The position numbers and the translations under genes are program-made. 64,000 nt of DNA, taken from Variovorax sp. J22P240. Lineage in GTDB: Bacteria > Pseudomonadota > Gammaproteobacteria > Burkholderiales > Burkholderiaceae_C. The DNA is taken from NCBI RefSeq assembly GCF_030316855.1, contig NZ_JASZYR010000001.1:620001-684000 (forward strand), written 5' to 3'. Positions within the stretch are counted from its first letter, which is position 1; the number at the start of each line of letters is the position of its first letter. The notes beneath the pieces are model-generated. The model saw only the letters and a list, made by a program, of their open reading frames with translations, was not told where the DNA came from and searched no databases. Positions 9,157 to 17,226 of this stretch are shown here, in pieces.

Positions 9157-9972
9157 TCAGTTCGGGATGGCACGAATGGGGATGGCGCGGTTCGGAAGGG
9201 GAGAGACGGGTGAGACGGCGGACAGGGGCTCGAATGCAGCGGGCTCTTCGCCCTCGTGGCTGCCGTCGGCGGCCACGTGCAGTCCGCATTCCTTGGCGCT
9301 TTCCTGCTCCCACCACCAGCGGCCCGACCGGAAGTCTTCTCCGAGGGTCACGGCGCGGGTGCAGGGCGCACAGCCGATGCTCGGGTAGAACTGGTCGTGC
9401 AGCGGGTTGTAGGGCACGTTGTGGATGGCGATGTAGTGCCACACGTCGCCCCAGGTCCAGCGCGCCAGCGGATTGATCTTGACGCGCTCGGGCTGCTGCT
9501 CGATGAACTCGACCTCGGCACGCGCGCCGGACTGCTCGCGCCGGAGGCCCGTGATCCAGGCGCGCTTGCCGGCGAGCGCACGCTCCAGCGGCTCCATCTT
9601 GCGGATGTGGCAGCAGGCCTTGCGCAATTCGAGGCTGCGGTACATCGCTTCCTCGCCGTTTTCCTTGACGAAGGCGGCCGCATCTTCCTCGACCGGGCGG
9701 TACACCTCGATCTCGCGGCCGTAGTGCGTCTGCAGGCGGTCGAGCAGGCCCAGCGTTTCAGCGTGCAGCTTGCCCGTTTCCAGCACGAAGACGCCGCTCT
9801 GAACCTGGAAGCGATGGAGGATGTCCGTCACGACCATATCCTCAGCGCCCAAGCTGGAAGCCTGCGTGATCGGCGTGAATTCGGCCGCCGCGCCTCGCAG
9901 CAGCGCCACGCTCTCGGCGAGCTTGTCGTCGAAATCGGCGGAGGGCTTGGCGTAGAGCGAGATGGCGTTCAT
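9157..9972 (-). CDS. cysH: Assimilatory adenylyl-sulfate (APS) reductase CysH
   Basis: Reduces activated sulfate to sulfite in the cytoplasm with thioredoxin or glutaredoxin. The 271-residue PP-loop protein has paired cysteines C120-C121 in KACCHIRK and C201-x2-C204, the four ligands of the 4Fe-4S cluster that separate APS reductases from E. coli-type PAPS reductases, plus the catalytic ECGLH (C229). The missing APS kinase in the locus supports an APS substrate. The C-terminal 30 residues are low-complexity and likely disordered. Confidence 0.95.
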   Translation of the reverse strand: MNAISLYAKPSADFDDKLAESVALLRGAAAEFTPITQASSLGAEDMVVTDILHRFQVQSGVFVLETGKLHAETLGLLDRLQTHYGREIEVYRPVEEDAAAFVKENGEEAMYRSLELRKACCHIRKMEPLERALAGKRAWITGLRREQSGARAEVEFIEQQPERVKINPLARWTWGDVWHYIAIHNVPYNPLHDQFYPSIGCAPCTRAVTLGEDFRSGRWWWEQESAKECGLHVAADGSHEGEEPAAFEPLSAVSPVSPLPNRAIPIRAIPN

Positions 9973-10016
9973 GTCGAAATGGCTGGGCGCGCAGGGCGCT
10001 GGCTGGTTGTGGAAGT

Positions 10017-10415
10017 TCAGGCGGTTTCGCGTTTGAAGATCGGTGTGGCTTGCACCGCGTCACCTTGATAGAAGGCCGCAAAACGATCGAACTGGCGCTG
10101 TGCGGCGGAGGCGTCGACGCCTTCCTTGAGCACGGCACTGGAGAAGCCGGTGCGCTGCATCTGCACGAGCTGGTCGATCAGCACGTCGCCGGTGGCGCGG
10201 ATATCGCCCTTGAAGCCGAGTCGGCGGCGTAGCAGGAAGGCCTGGCTGTAGGCGCGGCCGTCGGTGAACTTCGGGAAGTCCAGGTCGATGCGTTCCACGT
10301 CGTCGAGGCAGACCTCGATCGCCAGCGGATCGGCGTCGTTGGCCAGTTGCAGGACGTTCGGGTCGCCGTTGTCCACATGGTCTTCGGCAGCGATGAGTCG
10401 AAGCGTCTTGTTCAT
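10017..10415 (-). CDS. DUF934 protein, sulfite-reductase-associated
   Basis: A 132-residue protein of the DUF934 family, found next to cysI in many beta- and gammaproteobacteria. Family-like features are the central DFPKFTDGRAYSQAFLLRRRLGFKG region and the later DQLVQMQRTGF segment. Its biochemical role is not established; a structural or electron-delivery role for CysI has been suggested by gene neighbourhood. The ATG overlaps the cysI stop codon as ATGA. Confidence 0.9.
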   Translation of the reverse strand: MNKTLRLIAAEDHVDNGDPNVLQLANDADPLAIEVCLDDVERIDLDFPKFTDGRAYSQAFLLRRRLGFKGDIRATGDVLIDQLVQMQRTGFSSAVLKEGVDASAAQRQFDRFAAFYQGDAVQATPIFKRETA

Positions 10416-12190
10416 GCGGCCACCTCGACCTTGAAGCGCGCGCCGTTGGCGGCGGCCTTGAAAGGCTCGATGCCGACGCGCCGCAGCGCGTCGATGAAGG
10501 TCTCGCCCGCCTCGCGGGTATCGCGGTAGGTGTTGAGCACGGCCTCGATCACGTCCGGCACTTCGGCCGCGGAGAAGGAGGGGCCGACCACCTTGCCGGG
10601 CTGCGCCGCACCGCTGAGCGCGGAGCCGTCGGAACCGCCCAGCGTGACCTGGTACCACTCCTTGCCGTCCTTGTCGACGCCGAGGATGCCGATGTGGCCG
10701 CTGTGGTGGTGACCGCAGGAGTTGATGCAGCCGCTGATGTGCAGGTCGATCTCGCCGAGATCATCGAGCTCGTCCAGATCCTGGTAGCGCTCGGTGATGG
10801 CTTCGGCGATGGGGATCGAGCGCGCATTCGCCAGCGCGCAGAAGTCGCCGCCGGGGCAGGCGATCATGTCGGTCAGCAAGTGCACGTTGGCGCTGGCAAA
10901 GCCGGCTTCGCGCGCTGCGAGCCACAGGGCATGCAGATCTTCGGCGTGCACCCAGGGCAGCAGCAGGTTCTGGTCGTGCGTGACGCGCGCTTCTCCGGCG
11001 CTGAAACGGTCCGCCAGCAGAGCGGCCGTATCGAGCTGGTCGGCAGAAGCATCGCCCGGTGCCTGCAAGCGGCGCTTGAACGACAACGTGACCGCGCGCA
11101 GCGCCGGGTTCTTGTGCGGCGCCACGTTGCGCGCCAGCCAGCGCGCGAACATCACGTCGTCGGCGGCCTGGGCGCGCAGATCGGCGTCGGTTTCCTCGGC
11201 GCTGCGGAACACGCGGGTGGCGAGCGTCGGCGGCACGAAGGAGGCGCTCACGCGGTCGAGCTCGGCCTGCGTGACCGTGTGCGGCGCGCCGTCGTGCTCG
11301 ATGATCTGCTTGTACTCGGCCTCGACGTCGTCGATGTAGCGTTGGCCCTCGGCCTTCACCAGGATCTTGATGCGCGCCTTGTAGATGTTGTCGCGCCGGC
11401 CGTAGCGGTTGTAGACCCGAATCACCGCTTCGAGGTAATTCATGATCTGGCTCCACGGCAGGAACTCGCGCAGCACGGTGCCGATGATCGGGGTGCGGCC
11501 CATGCCGCCGCCGACCTGGACGCGGAAGCCCAGGTCGCCCGCGTCGTTCTTCACGAGGTGCAGGCCGACGTCATGCCAGCCGGTGGCGGCGCGGTCTTCC
11601 TTGGCGCCGCTGATCGCGATCTTGAACTTGCGCGGCAGGAAGGCGAATTCAGGGTGCAGCGTGCTCCACTGCCGCATGATTTCGGCGAAGGGGCGCGGAT
11701 CGGCGATCTCGTCGATGGCCACGCCGGCGCGCTCGTCGCTGGTAATGTTGCGGATGCAGTTGCCGCTGGTCTGGATGCCGTGCATGTCGACCGAGGCCAG
11801 CAGGTCCATCACGTCGGCCGACTTGGACAGCGGGATCCAGTTGTATTGGACGTTCTGGCGCGTCGTGAAGTGGGCGTAGTGCGTCGGCAGCTTGGCCGTG
11901 CCGAGCTTGCCCTGCGTGGCCAGCGCGGTCTTGTAGACCTCGGCCTCGGGTTCGTCGTAGACGCGCGCGATCCTGGCCAGCACGCGCAGCTGCCGGCTCG
12001 ACAGCTCGCCGTAGGGCACCGCGACGCGCAGCATCGGCGCGTAGCGCTGCACATACCAGCCGTTTTGCAGCCGCAGAGGACGGAATTCGTCCTCCGAGAG
12101 CTTGCCCGTTTGCCAACGTTCGAGCTGGTCGCGGAATTGCGCCGCGCGCAGGTGCACGAACTGGCGGTCGAAATCAGTGTATTGGTACAT
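10412..12190 (-). CDS. cysI: Assimilatory sulfite reductase hemoprotein CysI
   Basis: A 592-residue siroheme/4Fe-4S nitrite/sulfite reductase that reduces sulfite to sulfide. The four cysteines of the cluster are seen in the IACPGGDFCALANAR segment (about residue 440) and in SGCINSCGHHHSGHIGI (about 485). Two ferredoxin-like half domains are recognisable, for example YVQRYAPMLRVAVPYG near the N-terminus. ATG 12190 is the family start. It is the first gene of cysI-DUF934-cysH-cysD-cysN and has a long 5' region with a candidate operator. No cysJ flavoprotein is nearby; ferredoxin could serve as donor (inference). Confidence 0.95.
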   Translation of the reverse strand: MYQYTDFDRQFVHLRAAQFRDQLERWQTGKLSEDEFRPLRLQNGWYVQRYAPMLRVAVPYGELSSRQLRVLARIARVYDEPEAEVYKTALATQGKLGTAKLPTHYAHFTTRQNVQYNWIPLSKSADVMDLLASVDMHGIQTSGNCIRNITSDERAGVAIDEIADPRPFAEIMRQWSTLHPEFAFLPRKFKIAISGAKEDRAATGWHDVGLHLVKNDAGDLGFRVQVGGGMGRTPIIGTVLREFLPWSQIMNYLEAVIRVYNRYGRRDNIYKARIKILVKAEGQRYIDDVEAEYKQIIEHDGAPHTVTQAELDRVSASFVPPTLATRVFRSAEETDADLRAQAADDVMFARWLARNVAPHKNPALRAVTLSFKRRLQAPGDASADQLDTAALLADRFSAGEARVTHDQNLLLPWVHAEDLHALWLAAREAGFASANVHLLTDMIACPGGDFCALANARSIPIAEAITERYQDLDELDDLGEIDLHISGCINSCGHHHSGHIGILGVDKDGKEWYQVTLGGSDGSALSGAAQPGKVVGPSFSAAEVPDVIEAVLNTYRDTREAGETFIDALRRVGIEPFKAAANGARFKVEVAA

Positions 12191-12294
12191 CGTGTTGTCA
12201 GTTGCTGGAAGGCAGTGCGTCCACGGCCTCGTCAACGGGATCGAGGAATGTAGAAGCGAGCCTTATGGAAACAAACTATTTTTTGGTTCGCGCT

Positions 12295-12363
12295 TTATGC
12301 GGATAAGCATATTCACCAGTCCCCATGCGGGTTTGCGGGCGATTGAATGCTTATTCCGGATAA
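12295..12363 (-). promoter_or_regulatory. Candidate sulfur-regulator operator pair upstream of cysI
   Basis: Two copies of nearly the same 19-20 bp element face each other: 12295-12314 on plus (read on minus GAATATGCTTATCCGCATAA) and TTATCCGGAATAAGCATTC on minus at 12345-12363. The core ATAAGCAT/ATGCTTAT arms lie at 12303-12310 and 12346-12353. They sit 105-170 bases before the cysI start. Related elements precede two other sulfur loci in the window. A CysB-type LysR protein is the natural candidate, but no regulator gene for it is present here. Confidence 0.5.
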
Positions 12364-12453
12364 GGCGAGCGACGTCCGGATCGCCGTTGGAGCGACGAGT
12401 CCGGGTCCGAATCCCGGGGTGATTCTAGGAAAGGACGCGCCTGCGCGTGCGCG

Positions 12454-13266
12454 TCATTGCGTCGCGTTGATGCCGCCGTCCAGGTACAGCACCTGCCCGG
12501 TCACGAAGGACGCCGCCGGTGCGCAGAAGAACACGGCAGCGCCGGCCACGTCCTTCGGGTCGGCCACGCGGCCGAGCGGGATGCGATCCAGCAGTTGCTT
12601 GTGCGTGTCGGGGTTCGCCAGCCAGTGGCGCGCCATCTCGGTGCGCACGACGGTCGGCGCAACCCCATTGACCGTGATGCCATGCGGGGCCAGCTCGGCG
12701 GCGTGCTGGCGGATCAGCATGACCAGGCCCCCCTTGCTGCTCGCGTAGGCCGAGTAGCCGCGGCCGCGAAGCCCCAATTGCGAGCGCACCGACAGCAGAT
12801 GCACCTGTGCACCGCCGCGCCCGCCGGCCATTTGATGCTTCGCCGCCGCTTGTGCCAGGAACATCGCGGACTTGAGATTGACCTGGACGACCTCGTCGAA
12901 GGCCTCTTCGGTCACGTCCAGCAAGGCCTGCTCGCGCTGGATGCCGATGCAATTCATCAGCACGTCCAACCTGCCGAAATGCGCTGCGACGGCGTCGACC
13001 GACGCCTGCATGTCGGCAACCGAATGCGCGTCCATCGCGAGACCCAGTGCGTCGTGACCGGCTTCCCTGAGCGATGCCGCCAGGGCCTGCGCCTTGGCTT
13101 CATTCCGCCCCGACACCGCCACCTTGGCACCTGCCAGCGCCATCGCCCAGGCGATGGCCTCACCGATTCCGCCATAGCCACCGGGAACGTAGGCCACCTT
13201 GCCTTCGAGTCTGAAGAGCCCCGAGAGCTCGCGAGGGAAGTCGATGCGCGGCGTGAGTTCGTCCAT
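12454..13266 (-). CDS. SDR-family dehydrogenase (gluconate 5-dehydrogenase-like)
   Basis: A 270-residue classical short-chain dehydrogenase with a cofactor loop PGGYGGIG (residues 28-35; the usual Thr of TGxxxGIG is replaced by Pro), NCIG in place of NNAG, and the catalytic Tyr174-x3-Lys178 in YSAYASSKGG. The C-terminal DPKDVAGAAVFFCAPAASF...LYLDGG is typical of sugar/polyol dehydrogenases. It is last of a minus-strand operon with a second SDR, a HAAT transporter and an IolC-type kinase, so a sugar, sugar acid or polyol substrate is likely. The exact reaction is unknown. Confidence 0.85.
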   Translation of the reverse strand: MDELTPRIDFPRELSGLFRLEGKVAYVPGGYGGIGEAIAWAMALAGAKVAVSGRNEAKAQALAASLREAGHDALGLAMDAHSVADMQASVDAVAAHFGRLDVLMNCIGIQREQALLDVTEEAFDEVVQVNLKSAMFLAQAAAKHQMAGGRGGAQVHLLSVRSQLGLRGRGYSAYASSKGGLVMLIRQHAAELAPHGITVNGVAPTVVRTEMARHWLANPDTHKQLLDRIPLGRVADPKDVAGAAVFFCAPAASFVTGQVLYLDGGINATQ

Positions 13267-13271
13267 GGGGG

Positions 13272-14030
13272 TCAGTCCATTAGCAGGCCGCCGTTGAGAT
13301 CGATGATCTCCCCGGTGATGAAGCCCGAGAGCGGCGAGGCCAGGAAGCGCACCACATGTGCGAATTCCTCCGGCTCGCAGAAGCGGCCGACCGGGATGTC
13401 CTTCAGCAGGGCTTGCCGCTGCTGCTCCGTGAGTTGCTCGGTGATCATGGGGGTCTTCACGTAGGCTGGCGAGATGCCGTTGGCGGTGACGCCGAAGGAT
13501 GCCAGTTCGCGCGCCAGCGAGAAAGTCAGCGAGGTCAGCGCGCCCTTGGACACCGAATACGCCGTGCCCGCCGTCAACCCGCCGGTCTTCGCCGCCAGCG
13601 AGCAGGTGTTGATGATCCGGCCAGCGCGCCGTGCCTTCATCGACGGCACAACCTGCTGCGACAGGTAGAACGCGCCGTCCAGGTTCACGGCCAGCACGCG
13701 CCGCCATTCCGCCGCATCGGTCGCTTCCGCCTTGTTGTTCGACAGGATGCCCGCGTTGTTGACCAGCACGTCGATCGGCCCCAATGCTTCGACGACCTGG
13801 GCGTGGCCGCTTCGCACCGCCTCTGCGTCGCTGATGTCGAAGCAGAAGGGCTGGGCGTCGGCGCCGAGTTCCTCCGCAAGGGCCAGGGTGCGTTCCCGGT
13901 TCGCATCGACGAGCGCGACCTTGCAGCCGTCCTCCAGCAGGAACCTGGCGGCCGCGAGGCCCATGGTGCCGGCCGCGCCGGTCACCAGCGCGACCTTGCC
14001 CTGCAAGGGCTTCGAGTGAAGTTCAGGCAT
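13272..14030 (-). CDS. SDR-family oxidoreductase
   Basis: A 252-residue classical SDR with TGAAGTMG (residues 18-25), NNAG (91-94), and catalytic Ser144, Tyr158 and Lys162, ending in IDLNGGLLMD. It is complete and resembles 3-oxoacyl-ACP reductase/sugar dehydrogenase-type SDRs. ATG 14030 overlaps the permease stop by eight bases, and five bases separate it from the next SDR, so both are co-transcribed with the transporter. Two SDRs in series suggest two oxidation steps or opposite-stereochemistry oxidations of the imported substrate (inference). Confidence 0.86.
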   Translation of the reverse strand: MPELHSKPLQGKVALVTGAAGTMGLAAARFLLEDGCKVALVDANRERTLALAEELGADAQPFCFDISDAEAVRSGHAQVVEALGPIDVLVNNAGILSNNKAEATDAAEWRRVLAVNLDGAFYLSQQVVPSMKARRAGRIINTCSLAAKTGGLTAGTAYSVSKGALTSLTFSLARELASFGVTANGISPAYVKTPMITEQLTEQQRQALLKDIPVGRFCEPEEFAHVVRFLASPLSGFITGEIIDLNGGLLMD

Positions 14031-14946
14031 CGAGCACGCTCTTCTTTCCAAACAGTCCGCGCGAGCGGAAGGTGACCACCGCGATGAACAGGAGGTACAT
14101 CGACATCAGGGACCATTCCGAGGCGTAGGAGCCAGTGAGCCCGACGACCATGCCGACCATCAGCCCCGCGATCACCGCGCCCCACAGCGACCCCACTCCG
14201 CCCAGCACGATGATGAGAAAAGCCGGCACCACCGCGTCCACGCCCACATGGGGCCGGATTCCCCAGATCGGCGCCATCACCACGCCGGCGATCGCCGCCA
14301 GCGCCACGCCGAGCCCGAAGACGAACAGCCGCAGGCGCGACAGATTGATGCCCAGGGCGCGCACCATCTCGCTGTCGTGCGCGCCGGCCTTGATGATTGC
14401 GCCATAGGGCGTCTTCTGCAGGAAAAGCCAAAGCAGGAAGATCATCAGTACCGCGAAGGCGCTCGCGAAGAAGCGATAGCGCGAATAGATCAGGTCGCCC
14501 ATCATCACTGCACCCGAGATCGCCTGGGGCAGCGGAATCTGCTTCTCGGACGAACCCCAGACGAGCCGGATGCCCTCCTCGATCACGAGCGCGGCGCCGA
14601 AGGTCAGCAGCAGGCCGTAGAGTGGATCGCGCCCGTAGGTGCGCCGCATGCACAACTCCAGCAGCATCCCGAAGATGCCGACGAAGATCGGCGCCAGCAC
14701 CAGCGCGAACAGGTAGCGCAGCTCGATCGGCAGGGCCATGTACGCCGCCTGCAACGCCGGAAACATGCCAAGCTGCGGCGCGACGATGAAGAGCGCTACG
14801 TACATGCCCAGCGCGAAGAGCGAGCCGTGCGCGAGGTTGATGGTCTCCATCACCCCCACGATCAGCATGAAGCCCAGCGCGATCAGCGCGAACAGGAGCC
14901 CGAGCGAGACGCCGTTGACCAGATGCGGGACGAGCTGCGTGAGCAT
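14023..14946 (-). CDS. HAAT-type ABC transporter permease (LivH family)
   Basis: A 307-residue inner-membrane permease of the branched-chain amino-acid transporter family, with about eight membrane segments and LivH hallmarks such as GVSLGLLFALIALGFMLIVGV, INLAHGSLFALGMY and the loop GAHDSEMVRALGINL. Only seven bases separate it from the substrate-binding protein. Its partner permease (LivM type) and the ATPases lie across the divergent promoter at 20.1-22.7 kb, so the transporter is encoded by two facing operons. The surrounding enzymes make an amino acid substrate doubtful. Confidence 0.9.
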   Translation of the reverse strand: MLTQLVPHLVNGVSLGLLFALIALGFMLIVGVMETINLAHGSLFALGMYVALFIVAPQLGMFPALQAAYMALPIELRYLFALVLAPIFVGIFGMLLELCMRRTYGRDPLYGLLLTFGAALVIEEGIRLVWGSSEKQIPLPQAISGAVMMGDLIYSRYRFFASAFAVLMIFLLWLFLQKTPYGAIIKAGAHDSEMVRALGINLSRLRLFVFGLGVALAAIAGVVMAPIWGIRPHVGVDAVVPAFLIIVLGGVGSLWGAVIAGLMVGMVVGLTGSYASEWSLMSMYLLFIAVVTFRSRGLFGKKSVLDA

Positions 14947-14952
14947 TTCTTT

Positions 14953-16272
14953 TCAGACGTCGTAGCTCGGCGTGGCGTCGTAGCTCTCGAGCTTGCAGGT
15001 GCCTTGCGCTTGCGTGTCCATCACGTCCTTCGGATTGGCCTGCGTGATGATCTTGAAGATGTCGTCCTTCTCCACCGGCTTGTCGTTGTACTTCGCCATG
15101 TAGATGGTCTGCTGGCACTGGTGCGTGACGGGGTCCATCCAGGCGTCGAAGTGCTGCAGCCGGTCCACCGCCTTCATCTGCCGGCCTTCGAGTTTCTTGA
15201 TGACCGCGATGTTCTGCGTCGTGCCGGCTTCCTCGGTGCAGCGCAGCAGCTCGCGCGTCGCCATGTAAGTGTTGTGATAGACGTTGCCGGGAACGCGGAT
15301 CGCAACGCCCGGGTACTGCTTCTGGTAGGCGGCGACGAACTCCTTCACGCCCGGCAGGTCGAGCCGGTAGTACCAGGTGGTGCCGAAGACGCCGAAGATC
15401 GCGTCGGGGCCGAGGCCATAGACGTCGGGCCAGTCCTGCTGGTTGTTGATCCAGGCCATCGATTCGTTGAGCTTGAGCTGCACCACCTGCTGGCGCAGCG
15501 CCTTGATGTCGTCTCCGCCGACCGCGGTGGCCACCACGTTGGGCTTGAGTTGTTGAAGCTTCAGCAGATAGGAAGAGAAGTCGCGCGTGTTCTGCGGAAT
15601 CAACAGCTCGTCGATGATCTTGCCGCCGTTGGCCTCGACGATGTCGCGCGTGGCCTTCGAGGTCGTGTGGCCCCAGACGTAGTCGTTGGTCAGCAGCACC
15701 CAGTTGCGGCCGTTCGCCGTGATCGCGTTCTTGACGATCGCGTTGGAGAAATTGGTGCCGTTGCCGTCCCAGACGAACTTGGTGCGGTGGCAGTCCTTGC
15801 CGGCCTCGGTAGGTGAGCTGGAGTTGGTGTTGAGGAAGACGGTGCCGTACTTCTGCGCCACCTGCGAGATCGCGTTCGACACGCCCGAGTGCACCGCGCC
15901 GATCAGGAAGGCGGCCTCGTTGCGCGTGATCATGCGTTCGGCGATGCGCGAGCCTGTCGCGGGGGTGGTCTCGGTGTCCATGTGGATCGCCTCGATGCGC
16001 CGGCCGAGCACGCCACCCTTGTCGTTGAACTCCTTGATCGCCATCATCGCGCCCAGCCGCTCCTCGCCGCCGGAGGCTGCGTACATGCCGGAGGTGTCCA
16101 TCGTGAGCCCGATCACCAGCGGCTTCTTCTGCGCTGACTGCGCCCAGACGCGGTTGTGCTTCCACGGCCCCATGAACGGGGCGACGCCGTAGAGACCGGC
16201 GCCGGCGAGCGCGAGGCCGGCGCCCTTGAGCAGCTTGCGGCGGGAATCCGATGGGTTGTCTGTCTTGCTCAT
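14953..16272 (-). CDS. HAAT-type ABC transporter substrate-binding protein
   Basis: A 439-residue periplasmic type-1 binding protein. The N-terminus has a twin-arginine motif SRRKLLKGAG followed by a hydrophobic stretch and VWAQ cleavage region, so export is probably by Tat. Mature-domain features of the Leu/Ile/Val-binding family include IGLTMDTSGMYAASGGEE, VLGRRIEAIHMDTE and FLIGAVHSGVSNAISQVAQK. It leads into the permease gene. The ligand cannot be read from sequence; the gene neighbourhood points to a polyol, sugar acid or related compound. Confidence 0.9.
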   Translation of the reverse strand: MSKTDNPSDSRRKLLKGAGLALAGAGLYGVAPFMGPWKHNRVWAQSAQKKPLVIGLTMDTSGMYAASGGEERLGAMMAIKEFNDKGGVLGRRIEAIHMDTETTPATGSRIAERMITRNEAAFLIGAVHSGVSNAISQVAQKYGTVFLNTNSSSPTEAGKDCHRTKFVWDGNGTNFSNAIVKNAITANGRNWVLLTNDYVWGHTTSKATRDIVEANGGKIIDELLIPQNTRDFSSYLLKLQQLKPNVVATAVGGDDIKALRQQVVQLKLNESMAWINNQQDWPDVYGLGPDAIFGVFGTTWYYRLDLPGVKEFVAAYQKQYPGVAIRVPGNVYHNTYMATRELLRCTEEAGTTQNIAVIKKLEGRQMKAVDRLQHFDAWMDPVTHQCQQTIYMAKYNDKPVEKDDIFKIITQANPKDVMDTQAQGTCKLESYDATPSYDV

Positions 16273-16300
16273 GGTGTTTGTCTCCTGCAGTTGGTATGGA

Positions 16301-17206
16301 CTAGCGCGGAACGATCTTCACGTCGTTGATCTTTTCCTGGGCCTCGAAGAGCGAGGCGATCAGCTTGTCGCCGAAGCCCAGGTTCACGGCCTGGACCAGG
16401 CTCTGGTGCGTGGCCTCGCCCATGAAGCTCGACACGGGCAGGGCCTCGGCCAGGTGGGTGTAGTAGCGCAGGTCCTTCTGCGCATTGGCGATACCGAACT
16501 TGAAGCCGTCGACGGAGCCATCGACCAGCGTCTTGGCGGTCATCATCTGGAAGATGCCGCAGTTGACGCCGCCGACCGACACCACGTCGTAGAGGCGCTT
16601 CAGGTCCAGCCCCGACTTGGCGGCGACAGCGAAGGCCTCGGCGATGCAGCTCGCGAAGCTCATGGCCATCATGTTGTTCACCAGCTTGAGCACGTGGCCA
16701 TGGCCCGGCGGGCCGACGTGGAAGATGTTTTCGCAGAAGGCCTTGAGCACGGGCTCGATGGCCGCGAAGTCCTCGGCGTCGGCGCCGACCATGGTGTTGA
16801 GCCGGCCTTCCTCGGCTTCCTTCGGCGTGCGCGCCAGTGGCGCATCGATGAAGTTCACCCCCTTGGCCGCAAAGTCGGCGCGGATTCGCGCGCTCGACGA
16901 TGGCTCGGCCGTGGAGCAGTCGACCACTCGCAGTCCCGGTCGTGCGGCGTCGAGAAGGCCGTCGGCACCGTAGACGATCTCCTCCACCTGCGGCGACCCG
17001 GTGACGCAGATGAAGACGACGTCGACATCGGTCGCCGTGGCCGCGTGCGTGTCGGCCTCGGTGGCGCCAGCGGCCAGCAGGTCCTCGAGGTTGGTGCGGT
17101 TGCGGTGCGCCTTGAGCTTGACCGGAAAGCCCTTCGCGAGCAGGTTCCTGGCCATGCCGTGCCCCATCATGCCGATGCCGATGAAGCCGATCCTTGCGGT
17201 GGTCAT
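16301..17206 (-). CDS. NAD(P)-dependent beta-hydroxyacid dehydrogenase family (HIBADH-like)
   Basis: A 301-residue enzyme with an N-terminal Rossmann motif GFIGIGMMGHGMARNL, and catalytic Lys174 in HGHVLKLVNNMM. Where classical family members have DAPVSGG, this one has DAPLARTP (residues 121-128), placing Arg126 in the substrate pocket 48 residues before the catalytic lysine. The same spacing and an arginine are, as I recall, found in sulfolactaldehyde reductase YihU, where the arginine contacts the sulfonate. A semialdehyde with a strong anion (malonate, tartronate or sulfolactaldehyde) is a reasonable substrate class. It lies between the binding-protein and kinase genes. Confidence 0.85.
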   Translation of the reverse strand: MTTARIGFIGIGMMGHGMARNLLAKGFPVKLKAHRNRTNLEDLLAAGATEADTHAATATDVDVVFICVTGSPQVEEIVYGADGLLDAARPGLRVVDCSTAEPSSSARIRADFAAKGVNFIDAPLARTPKEAEEGRLNTMVGADAEDFAAIEPVLKAFCENIFHVGPPGHGHVLKLVNNMMAMSFASCIAEAFAVAAKSGLDLKRLYDVVSVGGVNCGIFQMMTAKTLVDGSVDGFKFGIANAQKDLRYYTHLAEALPVSSFMGEATHQSLVQAVNLGFGDKLIASLFEAQEKINDVKIVPR

Positions 17207-17226
17207 GGGATGTTCCTTGGAAAGTT

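Noticed and set aside
12398..12420. tRNA T-arm-like CCGGGTCCGAATCCCGG upstream of cysI
   Set aside because: The stem and seven-base loop look like a T-arm, but the loop has C at the invariant T55 position and no matching acceptor, D-arm or anticodon arm can be folded on either side.
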